Shown: positions 54,121 through 64,000, counted from the stretch's first letter. The stretch: 64,000 nucleotides of DNA from Bettongia penicillata ogilbyi (GCA_023548195.1 JAJHZJ010000496.1:12445070-12509069); one strand, 5' to 3'. The notes: generated by a model from the letters alone, not told the origin. Numbers and translations: made by a program.

Positions 54121-54578
54121 AGGCTCATCTCAAATTTACCTTACAGAGTTGCCTGTGGGAATTGCCCAAGGCCACAGCTAACCTGCATCAGGGCAGTATT
54201 TGATCCAATGCCTTCCTGACTCCATGTTGGCTCTCAGTTGATTACTCATTATTCCTGGTTGACTAGGGATGGAGTTGGGAGCTAGGAAGAGTACAAGAAC
54301 TGAGGAGCAAAGGAGAAGCAGTTGATAGGAGGCGTGGGAGGAACCAAGAGCAGGATGATATGGCTATGGAGGCAGACACCTGCCCCCAATAGAAAACTTT
54401 TTAGAGGTTTCAAGACCTAGTAAAAACTGTTCCCTAGGAATGAGCATACTAGTACCTGGAGAGGGAAGCACCAGATGAGTGGGAGAGTTTGGCCAGAGAG
54501 AAGGAAGATCCTGACAGAATTCTCCAAACCAAACTCACCATCTTCCCCTGCTCGCTCCTCAGCTGGTTTCCATCCCAG
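54121..54578. other. Unassigned sequence
   Basis: An old reversed SINE near 54170-54245 ('tgaggctcatctcaaa' to 'cagtatttgatccaatgcct'), then unassigned purine-rich sequence up to the tetranucleotide arrays. Confidence 0.35.
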
Positions 54579-54668
54579 TCTCCCTTCCTTCCTTCCTTCC
54601 TTCCTTCCTTCCTTCCTTCCTTCCTTCCTTCCTTCCTTCCTTCCTTCCTTCCTTCCTTCCTTCCTTCC
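54579..54668. repeat. (CCTT)n array
   Basis: About 22 perfect units. Confidence 0.98.
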
Positions 54669-54769
54669 TCTCTTTTCTTTCTTTTCTCTCTCTTCTTTCT
54701 GTCTCCTTTTCTCTTTCTTTCTCTTCATTCATTTCTTGGTTCATTTGTTCCTTCCTTCCACCCTCCTTT

Positions 54770-54772
54770 TTC

Positions 54773-54871
<99 letters not shown>

Positions 54872-54872
54872 C

Positions 54873-54903
<31 letters not shown>

Positions 54904-54912
54904 CCTTCTTTC
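54770..54912. repeat. (CTTT)n array
   Basis: About 33 units with two interruptions, 100 bases downstream of the CCTT array. The Ser/Phe/Leu and Lys/Glu frames of 77-158 codons here are translations of these arrays. Confidence 0.98.
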
Positions 54913-55069
54913 TTTCATTACTTAGGCTAGTCTTCAGATACTTATACACCAGACACACAATTTGACTTTCATTGTGGCTTCTGACTTACTCTTTAACTTT
55001 CCTTTCGTTCCATTTTTCACTCAAAACTTCAAAATTCTTTTGCAGTTAATCTCATTCATTTCCTTTTTG

Positions 55070-55480
55070 TCTAGACCCATCTTCACTGTCCCAATATAAA
55101 CTTTCTTCACTTTTCTGGCCATTTCTACAGCTACATGCCCTTAATTTCTCACTGCTCCAACCAGACTGATCAACTCATCATCACCTAATCACACCACATA
55201 GTTTAGTTTCTTGCCTCCAATTTTTTGATCATGTTGTTCACCTCTGCCTGGCATGCCCTCTCTTTACCTGAGGGCCCAATCAAGTCCACCTCCACAGGAA
55301 GCTTCAGTGATTACTCCAGCTTTCAGTGATAATTCCCTCCTCTGAAACTCTCCAGCACTGGTAGTCATTTATTTAAGACTTGTCATCTGTGTTATTATTT
55401 TTCTCTTTATGCTCTGTCTCAACAAGGAGATTATGTATCTTGAATTCAAGATACATAAGGAATGTGATTTATGATTTCCT
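55070..55480 (+). mobile_element. L2 3' region
   Basis: 'ttcacctctgcctggcatgc', 'aagtccacctccacaggaag', 'tcatttatttaagacttgtc', 'gctctgtctcaacaaggaga' fit a diverged L2 3' region. The 28-base palindrome at 55431-55458 lies in its tail. Confidence 0.6.
55431..55458. repeat. Perfect 28-base palindrome
   Basis: TTATGTATCTTGAA is followed directly by its exact reverse complement. No spacer. Confidence 0.95.
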
Positions 55481-55494
55481 TTTGATTTTTGCTA

Positions 55495-55850
55495 ATAACT
55501 CAAATTTATATGGCATTATAAGGTTTACAAAGCTCTGACTTCACAATAGCCTTATGGGATAAGTGGTGGAAGTAGCATTACTCCTATTTTAAACATGAGT
55601 AAACTGAGGCATAGAGAATGTCTTAAAATTTGCGAAGCACTTATAGTTTACCTGACCCTCAAACTATCATGAGGTAGGTGCAGTTATCATCTTATTTTAT
55701 ATATGAGGAAACTGAGGCTGAGAGGAATGAATTGACTAGCCCTTGGTCAAATAGCCTGTGCCTATCAGAAGCAGGATTTGACTCTAGGTCTCCGTGACTC
55801 AAAGTCTCACTTCTTTATGTGTTACTCTGATCTGAAGGCCCTAGTCATGT
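55495..55850 (-). mobile_element. Two MIR-type SINEs in tandem
   Basis: 'gagtaaactgaggcatagag' (first, to about 55620) and 'tttgcgaagcacttatagtt', 'atgaggaaactgaggctgag', 'agcaggatttgactctaggt' (second). Confidence 0.8.
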
Positions 55851-56090
55851 AGCTGTACCCAGGGGTGTGCTGGAGGAAAAAATGTGCCTGTGCACGCACA
55901 CATATGCACACATGCTTATGCACACACACATGATTAAATTTAATTTGCATTTTTAACACTTTTTTAAGTCTAGACAGCATCAAAACAATAAATCAAGGCC
56001 TGATTTGTAGCTCTTGCTGATTTCAGAGGTATAAATGCTTACAATGAAAATTTAGCAAATCAGCTGACAGCTGGTTCAAGTTGATTCCAG
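55851..56090. other. Unassigned, with a short CA-rich patch
   Basis: 'gcacgcacacatatgcacac' near 55893 and AT-rich sequence after it. No gene. Confidence 0.4.
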
Positions 56091-56094
56091 CATC

Positions 56095-56305
56095 CTCCTG
56101 GTTCTGCTTCTTACTAACTGTTTAATCTTGGGCAAGGGACTTTACTTCCCTAGGCCTCAGTTTCCTCATCTGTAAAATGGGGATAATAACACCATCTATC
56201 TTCCAGGACTGTTGTGAGGATCAAATGAGATACTGTTGAGAAGGAGCTTAGCACAGCACACAGTAGTAGCTATATAAGTATTAGCTAACATTGTCATCAT
56301 GTTGG
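56095..56305 (+). mobile_element. MIR-type SINE
   Basis: 'taatcttgggcaagggactt', 'cagtttcctcatctgtaaaa', 'ggactgttgtgaggatcaaa', 'gagcttagcacagcacacag'. Confidence 0.9.
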
Positions 56306-56463
56306 ATCAGATAAGCCTTGAAGTCCCTCCCGGCTCTATGATCCTAAGTCATTTTCACTCTCAGGTCCTCAGTTTTCTCGTCTGTAAATTTGATCGGAAG
56401 GGATCTTGTTGTTCAGACTCTCTTTTTCCCCCTGGGTACTCTGACCACAAGTGCAGTGGTGCA

Positions 56464-56596
56464 GGAGTGGAGGCAGCATCAGCAAGCCTGGGAGCAGGGG
56501 CAGAGGCCGAGCCCTCCTTTCCTGGACCACCACACTGCCACCCCTCTCGCCTCCTGGGTGCCCCTTGAGGAACCCCCAGAAGCTTTTCTAGCTTCT
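56464..56596 (+). CDS. Candidate internal exon (unidentified protein)
   Basis: A pyrimidine tract (CTCTTTTTCCCCC, near 56418-56432) leads to CAG acceptors at 56455 and 56463. About 44 codons later the open frame meets A|GTAAGTG at 56596/56597, a good donor. In the open frame the peptide reads EWRQHQQAWEQGQRPSPPF through PEAFLAS. By my count about two thirds of third positions are G or C, well above the surrounding AT-rich DNA. One alternative frame stops at 56566. No family recognised and no partner exon visible. It might be coding, a lncRNA exon, or a GC-rich accident. Confidence 0.3.
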
Positions 56597-56619
56597 AGTA
56601 AGTGCCTGTCCTGAAACGG

Positions 56620-57000
56620 TTATTTTGTTCATGATCATGGTGATGAGGGATATATCTTCCTGCAGTTTGCAAAGTGCTCTACGTATATGATCTAATAGGC
56701 CAAGGGTTCAGCAACTTTTAAAAAGGATATTGATAACTATATTTCAATATAATTGGTTTCCTTTGTAATCCTATGTATTTTACTTTATAAATTTAAAAAC
56801 CTTATTCTGAGGAGTCCATATATCCCTCTAAAGAACCTACTCAGGATCCCACAGGTTAGTAAGTGTCTGAGGCTAGATTTTGAGCTCATGAACTCATGAA
56901 GATGACTCTTCCTGGAATCCTGGCCAGGCATTTCATCCACTGTGCACCTCCCTAGCTGCCCACCCGGCACATAGTAGGTGCTTAACAAATGCTTGTTCAC
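56620..57000 (-). mobile_element. MIR fragment and MAR1-like SINE head
   Basis: 56660-56705 'ttgcaaagtgctctacgtat'. 56840-56962 'ttagtaagtgtctgaggcta', 'tccactgtgcacctccctag'. An L2/MIR tail in plus sense ('ggcacatagtaggtgcttaa') joins at about 56966. Confidence 0.7.
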
Positions 57001-57280
57001 TTGACTTGATGGAATATTAATGTTGCACCCTCTTAGTCCTGTTAAGAGGTTCCAGTCCAGTTGTTGAATGACTTGATCTTCCAATTCGGTCACTCTGGAC
57101 ACAATGATCAGGTGTTTTAACATTAGCTTTGAGCAGATGCTAAATAGTTACTAAGGTTTTTGTCATTTGGGAGTGGTTAGGTGAAAAGTTACTCTTTGGG
57201 GGAAGGTTGGACTATCCAGGAATACTCCCTAAGTTTCTTCATTAAAAATGGAAAATTTTTTGCCTTGTATTTTTGCCCGA
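57001..57280. other. Single-copy sequence
   Basis: No repeat recognised and no supported frame. Confidence 0.35.
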
Positions 57281-57284
57281 CTAT

Positions 57285-57760
57285 TTTTTTTTGCAGGATT
57301 CACTTTTGTAGCTGTTTTGAGCTAAGGGGGATATATACAAAGTCATTTTAGGAAGAAAACACCAGCACCTGAGGAGATTAGGGGAAGTGACAGGTGGAAC
57401 CAAGGTGAGCTGAGCTGCGCTCTGAATGCAGTTAGGCATTCTGAGAAGTGCAGGTGAGGAGGTAGTGCATTCCAGGAATGGAGAACAGATTGTGAGATGC
57501 CCATAGGGAGCAACTTCAATGTAATGTCCTGGGATCAGTTCAGTAAATAGCAACTTTGGCTGGAAAGTTCAGGTATGAAGGTGGGCAGGTAGGACATAAG
57601 TCTTTGTTGACACAGATCAAGTTATTTCTTGTTGACAGCAGAGTTGGGGGTTCCTGAGCTAATGATAGTGAAATATAAGACTGGGTCTGGGGTCAGGGTG
57701 AGGTTATGATGAACCTTGTGAGTTGGGATAGAAAGGGATTTTATATTCAGAGCTTCTATG
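57285..57760 (-). mobile_element. L2 fragment (diverged)
   Basis: 'gtgcattccaggaatggaga', 'acagattgtgagatgcccat', 'gatagaaagggattttatat' follow the reversed L2 3' order. Confidence 0.55.
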
Positions 57761-57767
57761 ATGAAGC

Positions 57768-58022
57768 TAGGTGGCACATGTATGGAGGCACTAGGCCTAG
57801 AGTCAGAAAGACCTGAATTCAAATCTATCTTCAGATGCTTCCAAGCTATGTAATCCCTAGGTAAATCATTTAACTTCTGCTTGCCTCAAATTTCTTTTCT
57901 ATAAAATGGGGACAATAATAGCACCTACCTCAATAGTGGTTGTGAGGGTGAAATGAGATCATATTTGTAAAGCACTTAGCACAGTGTGTGGCACATAGTA
58001 GGTGCTTAATGAATTCTTGTTC
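57768..58022 (+). mobile_element. MIR-type SINE, full length
   Basis: 'agctaggtggcacatgtatg', 'cctagagtcagaaagacctg', 'attcaaatctatcttcagat', 'gtgagggtgaaatgagatca', 'aagcacttagcacagtgtgt', 'acatagtaggtgcttaatga'. Confidence 0.9.
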
Positions 58023-58189
58023 TTTTCCTCTGCTACCTGCTGTCTCAAGGAAAGGGCTCACTCCTTGCAAGTATCCCTTTAATACAGACCAATAAATTTA
58101 ATCCCAACCAACTAACTAGGTTGTATGCCCAGTGGCACACAGTGGATACACTGGCAAAATAAAGAACATAGAATGTAAATGATAATGAT

Positions 58190-58830
58190 TCAAGGGAGCA
58201 TCACATGTTGCAGCAGAGATCACTTGTTCAGGCTTGTCCAGTTGACAGAAGCCTTCTCATATCCACCGTGTACCTCTCCATTTCCTTCTGTGCATTATTA
58301 ATTTTTAGGTCTTCAGCAGCTATTGTATTCCTTGTGTCACAACCATGGAACAACAATAAAGTGTCAGCCCTGAAAAGATGGGCTGTTGCTTTCATGAAAA
58401 CATGAAGTTAGTAAGGAACTTTGCAATTTTCCAAAAACCATCCAGTTCATTCTCTTTCTTCTTTTCATTCCTAACACGACTGTATCCTATCCATGCCTGT
58501 GTGACTCCTCCCACAAAACTTTCACAAAGAAGCATGTAATTCTACCTTCTTCCCATCCCTTGCCTCCTTGGAATGTTCCTCTAGTACCTGAATAGATACT
58601 TGGCCTAAAGGGGCCATCTCCAGTCATCCTGATGAATAGATCACTATTCACTATAGATCACTATAGGTCACTAGATTTAGAGGGCTCCAGAGGAGAAGTG
58701 AGGCTGGTGACCTGCACAGCCCTTCCTCACTCAAAACAAAGTCCAGTGCAAGTCATGTCATCATTTCTCTTATGGCATGGTCTTCTTTGGCAAAGAAAGA
58801 TGAACACAACATCTATCTGCACTGTCTATC
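58190..58830 (+). mobile_element. RTE-derived SINE / RTE 3' end
   Basis: From about 58470 it repeats the series of 8290-8622 ('gactcctcccacaaa', 'gaggctggtgacctgcacag', 'cagtgcaagtcatgtcatca', 'atggcatggtcttctttggc'). 58190-58470 may be its 5' part or RTE 3' UTR. A short TCACTATAGA-type local repeat lies at 58640-58675. Confidence 0.7.
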
Positions 58831-58859
58831 CCTGATATGCATACTGTTGAACAATGTTT

Positions 58860-60120
58860 ATCCAAATGCATGTTGGAATATGGACAGTAAACATTCTTCC
58901 TCCACTTGATCTTTCCTATGTGGATGGTCAGGTCGTAGTCCTTTAAGTGTTTGTTGATCTTTTACAACACAATGCAAACAGGAGCATCTGGAGGCTCTCA
59001 CTGTCCATACAGAATCCCTTTTCCACTTGGTTCTGTCTTGGTTCTCCTCCATTACAGTGACTATAAACTTTGCTGACTATCCATCTACCTTGCCTGATGT
59101 TCATTATCAGAGGGTCATTGGACAGAGTTATTTTAGATGTTATTTTCCAAGTAATCTTGAATGATTTTGATGTTTTGATGTTTGGGTGGAGCATACACTG
59201 TGAAAGTTCCTATAAGGCAGCATTTTGTTCTACTGAATCAAATACTTTTTTTCTTTTCCTTTTGGTAATCAACAAACTAGTAAGGACAATGTCTTAGAGT
59301 CCTTAAATCTTTCAGTTAATGGTAAAAAGATATGGAACATTTTTGAAAATTGTTTATGAAAGCCTGCTTGTTCTTTGCTAATACTTTTAATGGTGATGTC
59401 CTTGATTTGTGTACTGATGACTCTCACAAAGATTTTGTATTTGTGGGAAAGTTGGTTAAACATGATATTTATTGATGTTGTCTCAAGTCACCTTTTCTTT
59501 TCATATTAGTAAGGCCTGAGGAATCTTTCTTTTCTTCAGATAACCTTTATATCATTCCCTCAAAGTCTTCATAGTTGTATCACCTCTTGAATAGACGTCT
59601 ATATATACTTGGTACATTTTGGCTACTTTTCCCTTCTCCATTCTCTTTAGTGACATTTCTACTTCCTTAATAAACACAGTTAAGGCTTTGATATTAGGGT
59701 ACAAATGTGTTGGTTCCACCATCCTTGATAAAGAAAATAGTTTGCTAAAGTGGATTGTGTAAATCTCTTGAATTTTTCTTCTTTATGTAGGTCTTTCTAT
59801 TTTCATCCTTAAATGCCCTTGGGATGACTTTGCTTAGTTGAATGCCTTCCTGGAGTTAAAAGAAAAAAAACTGGTTTTACCCTCCACTACTTCTCTGTGT
59901 CTTATGCGACACTACTTAACAGGCCATCAACCTTCTATGTAAGATTTTGAAAATGAGTTTATATTCTAACCCAGTGTTGTCCTTGGCAGCTGTATCTCCA
60001 TTTGGTGAATAACTTTGCTAACTAGGGCATTTCCTGGTCTTTTTTGGTTTCCTGGCTGGGGCAATTAATTTACATTGGTCAATTTTCTGAATGAAGTTAT
60101 AATTAGTGTTAATAAAATTT
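58860..60120 (-). pseudogene. RTE LINE reverse-transcriptase relic
   Basis: Minus-strand frames give ISKEQAGFHKQFSKMFHIF (about 59300-59365), then KKVFDSVEQNA (about 59215-59250), then LSNDPLIMNIRQG (about 59085-59130). In RTE/BovB reverse transcriptases the same order is EQAGFRxxxSTxDHI, DYxKAFDSVE and the (V)RQG motif. The YADD catalytic box and the C-terminus are missing. Stops and shifts show it is dead. 59400-60120 should hold more 5' RTE sequence but is too decayed to read confidently. Confidence 0.75.
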
Positions 60121-60189
60121 CTGTTGCTTCTTCCTCATTTTTGATTTTTCAGTTACTTGTTTAAATAGTCCAGGATTTATTTGTGTCAT

Positions 60190-60850
60190 ATCTTTGCAGC
60201 CTGGCTTCTGACTTCAACCTGCAGTTTCACTCCTGTAAGTTACAAATGGCCTCTTATTGCCAGATCTAATGGCCTTTTCTCAGTCTTCTACTTTCTTGAC
60301 CTTTCTGGAGCCTTTGAAACTGTTTATTATATTTTCTTCATGGATATCTCTCCCCTCTAAGTTTTCGTTTGACTGATTTTTCCTGGTTCTTTTCCTCTCT
60401 ATCTATCTGACCAATCCTTTGCTGGGTCTTTATCCATTTTTCATTTACCGTGTGTGTGTGTGGTGGGGATTCTCCAAGGCTCTGTCCTGGACTATTTTCC
60501 TTCTAAGATGTCTCACTTGATCTAATCAATTCCCATGGATTCAATTATTCTCTTTATACAAATGACTCCCAGATTTATATATATCTAGATTCTCTCCTGT
60601 GTTTCAGTCTCACATCATCAGCTGTATGTCCTATAGGCATCTAAACTCAACATGTCCTGGACATAATTAATTACCCTTCCCCCAAGCCTCCCCTTTCTCA
60701 TCTTTACTATAACTGTCAGGGACACCACTATCTTCCTACTTATGCAGGCTTTCACCCTTGGTGTCATGTTGAACACCTCAGCCTCAAACACCCCACATAT
60801 CCAATTTGTTGCCAAATCTTCTTGTTTCTATCTTCACAATTATATATATG
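60190..60850 (+). mobile_element. L2 LINE, ORF2 3' part
   Basis: 'attcccatggattcaattat' and 'aaatgactcccagatttata' correspond to the L2 segment ending in the 'ADDTQhYh' box. Then 'ctaaactcaacatgtcctgg', 'cccttggtgtcatgttgaac', 'acatatccaatttgttgcca'. Plus orientation. Confidence 0.85.
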
Positions 60851-61079
60851 TATATGTGTGTGCATGTGGATACACACATATATTTATACACAAAATCTTC
60901 TCTCCAGTAATATAGCCCTAATTGCTAGCTCAGACCCTCAGCACTATACTTTTGCAATAATTTTTAAAATTAGTCTTTCTCTCTGTGTCTCTGCTCCAAA
61001 GGAGACCATTTCAGATAAGAATGAGGTTGAGCTGTGAATAACCCTCCCTACCCCTTCCTCCTTGTTTGTGTGGACTTTT
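60851..61079. other. Simple repeat and possible HAL1 3' UTR
   Basis: TATATATG/ACACATAT repeat at 60842-60893, then pyrimidine-rich sequence that may be the 3' end of the HAL1 copy to its right, cut by the L1 at 61090. Confidence 0.4.
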
Positions 61080-61971
61080 ACTTGTGCATGTTAACTTGTT
61101 TTTTAAGTAATTTATTTTTAGTTTTCAAGATTCACTTCCATAAGACTTTGAGTTTCAAATTTTCTCCTTTTCCTTCTCCTCCCTACTCCTCTAGATGGCA
61201 TGAATCTGATATAGGCTCTACATATGCATTCATATTAACATATTTTTACATTAGTCATGATGTAAAGAAGAATTAGAACTAATGGGAGGAACCATGAGGA
61301 AGAAAAAAACAACATGACAAAAGAAAAGGAGAGCAAATAGTGTGTTTCAATCTTCATTCAGACTTCAAAGTTCTTTCTCTGGATGTGGATAACATTTTCC
61401 ATTGAGTCTTTTGGAGTTGTCTTAGATCCTTGCATTGCTGAGAAGAGCTAAGTCTGTCAAAGTCAGTCATCATGCGATGTGGTTGTTACTGTGTACAATG
61501 TTCTCCTGGTTCTGCTCACTTCACTCAGTATCAGTTCATATAAATCTTTCCAGGTTTTTTCTGAAGTCCACTTGCTTATCATTTCTTATAGCACAATAGT
61601 ATTCCATCACATTCATATACCACAACTTGTTCAGCTATTCCCCAATTGATAGACACCATCTCAATTTCCAGTTCTTTGTCACCAAAAAAGAGCTGCTATA
61701 AATATTTTTGTATATGTGGGTCCTTTCCACTTTTATATGATCTCTTAGGGATATAGCCCTAGAAGCGATATTGCTAGGTCAAAGGGTATACAGACAGTTT
61801 TATAGCCCTTTAGGTATAATTCCAAATTGCTCTCCAGAATGATTAAACCAGTTCACAGCTCCATCAACAATGCATTAGTGTTCCAATTTCTCCACATCTT
61901 CTCCGCATTTATAGTTTTCCCGTTTTGTTGTGTTAGCTAATCTGATAGGTGATGCTCATTAACTTGTGCAT
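61080..61971 (-). mobile_element. L1 3' end, truncated, with target-site duplication
   Basis: ACTTGTGCAT occurs at 61080-61089 and 61962-61971 and brackets the copy. Inside, reversed L1 landmarks: T-rich tail, 'gttcattcagacttcaaagt'-type 3' UTR, 'tggttctgctcacttcactc', 'agcacaatagtattccatca', 'cagctattccccaattgata', 'gagctgctataaatattttt', 'attgctaggtcaaagggtat', 'gctctccagaatgattaaac', 'ccaatttctccacatcttct'. ORF2 C-terminus is decayed. Confidence 0.85.
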
Positions 61972-62781
61972 AATTTTTGTCATCTATTTTTTTCTTTCTT
62001 CTCTCTTTCCTTTCTCCCCTTTCCTTTCTCCCCCTTTCCATCCTTCTTTTCCCTTCTGTCTTATTAGACTTATTCTATAACCATGATGATGATAAAGTTC
62101 AGAGATGAAGCATGCATCATTTTCCCATATTAGAATGTAAGTAGTTCATTCCTATCTAGCCCTATATGATTGTTCATTATGTTTCCCTTTCTGTGCTTCT
62201 CTTGATGACTATATTTCACAGTTTCAGCACAGCTCTTGTCTTTTCATCAGGAATATTTGAAAGTTTTCTATTTCTTTAAAGATCCAATTTTTTCCTACGT
62301 AGGATCATGCTCACTTTTGCTAGGTAACTTATTCTTGGTTATAATCCTATAAACTTTGCCTCCTGTCAAAGAAGTTCACTATTCTTTTTTAGTGGTGGCT
62401 TCTAAATTTTGCCTGATCCTGACTGTAGATCCTTGGTACTTGGACTCCTTTTTTATGACTGCTCACAGTATTTTTCCTTTGATGTGGAAGATTTGGATTT
62501 TGTCTATAATGTTGCTGGGAGATCACTTTGAGTTTTCTTTCAGGAGTAGATGCTTAATTCTATTTTCTCTTTGCCCTCTGATTTGAAGAGAAGATTTATG
62601 ATCTCTTTAAAATTATGTCTAAAGTCATTTTTTGGGGTGTGGGGGAGATTCTTGGTATTCAGATGGTCCAATGATTCTTAAATTATCTCTCCTTGATCTG
62701 TTTTACAGGTCAGTTTTTTTAAATGAAATAATTTATATTTTCTTCTTTTTCTAGCCTTTTGACTTTGTTCCAATATTTCTT
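61972..62781 (-). mobile_element. HAL1 copy, 3' UTR and ORF1 part, left segment
   Basis: It matches the HAL1 at 17168-19853 in order: 'attagaatgtaagtagttca', 'ctgtgcttctcttgatgact', 'ggaatatttgaaagttttct', 'cttgatctgttttacaggtc', 'ccttttgactttgttcc'. In protein terms this covers the ORF1 RRM and C-terminal region on the minus strand. Interrupted at 62781 by a younger L1 and continued at 63503. Confidence 0.7.
62771..62781. repeat. Target-site duplication, left copy
   Basis: CAATATTTCTT, matching CAGTATTTCTT at 63492-63502 with one mismatch. Confidence 0.65.
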
Positions 62782-63491
62782 TTTTTAATTTCATTTTATT
62801 TTTTCCCCTCCCTCCCCTCTCCCTCCCTGAGATGGTATACAATTTTATATAGGTTCTACACATACATTCCTACTAAATACATTTTCACTATAGTCATGCT
62901 ATGTAGAAGAATTAAGATGAATGGGAAAAATCATATAACAAACCAAAACGTAATACAAAAGAAAATGACCCACTACATTCTGCAATTGGTTCCATAGTTC
63001 TTTCTCTGGATGTGGAAGGCATTTTGCCTTTAAAGCCCATTGGGAATTTTTTTAAGTCCTTGCATTGCAATGAGGTTCCAAGTCTACCAGAAAAGTCTCT
63101 CACATGATGGTCATTGCTGTGCACAAAGTTCTCCTGGTTCTGCTCCTTTCACTCAGCATCAGATCATATAACTCTTTCCAGGCCTCTCTGAAGTCTTCCT
63201 GTTCATCATTTCTTATAGCGCAACAGTATTCCATTACATTCATATACCATAATTTATTCAGCCTTTCCCTAATTGATGGGTATCCCCTTGATTTCCAGTT
63301 TTTGGCCACCACAAAGAGTGCTGCTATAAATATTTTTGTACACGTAGGACCCTTTCCCATTTTTACGATCTCTTTGGGATACAGTCCTAGAAGCGCTATT
63401 GCTGGGTCAAAGGGGATGCATATTTTTGTAGCCCTTTTGGCATAGTTCCAAGTTGCTCTCCAGAATGGTTGGATCAGCTCACAGCTTGTTT
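62782..63491 (-). mobile_element. L1 3' end inserted into HAL1
   Basis: T-rich left end (62781-62812), then reversed 3' UTR (62813-63100) and ORF2 C-terminus (63103-63480). 'ctggttctgctcctttcact', 'gcgcaacagtattccattac', 'agtgctgctataaatatttt' and 'attgctgggtcaaagggg' match the reversed L1 3' end and are better preserved than at 61090-61961. It is 5'-truncated at 63491. Confidence 0.9.
63103..63480 (-). pseudogene. L1 ORF2p C-terminal fragment, frame still open
   Basis: Minus-strand frame without stops from about 63480 to a stop just before 63103, some 120 codons: FWRATWNYAKR, then PFDPAIALLGLYPKEIVK, IFIAALFVVAKNWKS, LNKLWYMNVMEYCCAIRNDE and WKELYDLMLSE. These correspond to the conserved C-terminal segment of mammalian L1 ORF2p (LLGIYPxE, FIAALFTIAKTWN, MWYIYTMEYYAAIKNDE). 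Endonuclease and reverse-transcriptase domains are absent through 5' truncation. The open frame suggests a comparatively recent insertion. Confidence 0.85.
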
Positions 63492-63502
63492 CAGTATTTC
63501 TT
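63492..63502. repeat. Target-site duplication, right copy
   Basis: CAGTATTTCTT, partner of 62771-62781. Confidence 0.65.
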
Positions 63503-64000
63503 GTTTCATGGAATCATTGTCTTCTATTTGGTCCATTTTAATTTTAGGGAGTATTATGTAGGAAAGCTTTTGTGTATACCTTGTGCCAAGCTGTTAATTT
63601 TTTTTTCAAATTTTCTTTCCATAATTGTCATTTCTTTTTCAGTTTTTTTCCTCTTGAATGCTCATTTAATTTATAAAATCATTTTAAAAGTCTTGATTAA
63701 CTTCTAGCTGGAATTCTAGATGAAACATGTGTCCAAATTGTGCTTTTATTTGAGGCTTTGGTTGTTGATGTTTTGGAACTATTTCTTCTGGGTTTGTGTC
63801 TCTGTCAGAATAATAGCTCTGTATGATAGGATTATTCTTTTTTTCCTTAATTCTTATAGTCTATTTCATGATTTCAGACTTTATGTCAGGGCCTGGATTT
63901 TGAGGGAATGTCTAGGCGAGTACTAGCTTTTGTGGTAGTGAGTGTTATGTTATCCCAGGATCTCAGGGACAACTCAGGCTGGGGACCTGTAAGCTTTCAT
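63503..64000 (-). mobile_element. HAL1 copy, ORF1 N-terminal and 5' UTR, right segment
   Basis: Continuation of 61972-62781 after the L1 insertion. T-rich sequence corresponding to the coiled-coil region is followed by 'atcccaggatctcagggaca' and 'actcaggctggggacctgt', which resemble L1/HAL1 5' UTR. The window ends inside it. An L1 in place of HAL1 cannot be excluded for this segment. Confidence 0.5.

Noticed and set aside
54417..54965. Frames of 77-158 codons on both strands rich in Lys/Glu/Gly or Ser/Phe/Leu
   Set aside because: They are translations of (CCTT)n and (CTTT)n arrays, open in several frames because the unit has no stop codon.
1..64000. tRNA, rRNA, snRNA or microRNA genes
   Set aside because: SINE heads are tRNA-derived but decayed. 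No intact cloverleaf, rRNA or snRNA sequence was recognised by eye; a covariance-model search would be needed to exclude small RNAs.
1..64000. A new multi-gene system or operon-like cluster
   Set aside because: No adjacent intact genes exist here; the coding content is limited to retrotransposon relics and two weak exon candidates.

Overview
This window looks like intergenic or deep-intronic DNA from a marsupial. The main evidence is the repeats. They include many CORE-SINEs with the RTE-type tail typical of marsupial MAR1/WALLSI elements (for example 14006-14268, 44982-45228 and 51762-52018), RTE LINE fragments with an RTE-derived SINE, half-LINE (HAL1) elements, marsupial L1 3' ends, and many old L2, CR1/L3 and MIR copies. 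One SINE (29922-30047) ends in the 'cacttaaccccaattgc' form I associate with the Australian WSINE1 family. I did not see the SINE1_MD tail that is very common in Monodelphis. I therefore lean towards an Australian marsupial, as an inference of moderate strength.

No complete protein-coding gene can be supported. Most open frames are chance frames, microsatellite translations, or remnants of LINE proteins. Two short segments look exon-like: 50864-51071 (minus; Met start, 69 codons, strong GTAAGT donor) and about 56464-56596 (plus; acceptor tract, GC-rich third positions, GTAAGTG donor). Neither has been linked to a gene.

Layout. 1-1757: 3' part of a HAL1/L1-like element (plus). 3226-5027: a short, internally deleted HAL1/L1 element (minus) with both termini and a target-site duplication. 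5.2-14.7 kb: SINEs, CR1, RTE and L2 fragments. 14.7-15.3 kb: single-copy sequence. 15.3-17.1 kb: L2 and MIR. 17157-19864: a near-complete HAL1 (minus) with target-site duplication, next to an L1 ORF2 fragment. 20-23.5 kb: nested SINEs. 23.75-24.35 and 25.56-26.1 kb: single-copy, possibly conserved blocks. 26.2-31.9 kb: CR1 and long L2 copies; one L2 is split by a retroposed insert of unknown origin. 32-39.4 kb: MIR, microsatellites and a 1.5-kb L2. 39.6-40.7 and 43.9-44.6 kb: the two strongest candidates for conserved regulatory DNA. 45-57.8 kb: L2, MIR and microsatellites, with the two exon candidates and a single-copy block at 52.85-53.35 kb. 58.2-60.1 kb: an RTE-derived SINE/3' end meeting an RTE reverse-transcriptase fragment tail to tail. 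60.2-60.85 kb: L2. 61.0-64 kb: a HAL1 copy broken by two later L1 3' ends.

There are no genes here to assemble into a pathway. The biological content is the retrotransposon history (L1 supplying machinery for HAL1 and probably some SINEs; RTE sharing its 3' end with a SINE) and several single-copy blocks that could be enhancers of a gene outside the window. I found no convincing new multi-gene system. Repeat family names come from recalled consensus features, and most boundaries are good to about 10-30 bases.
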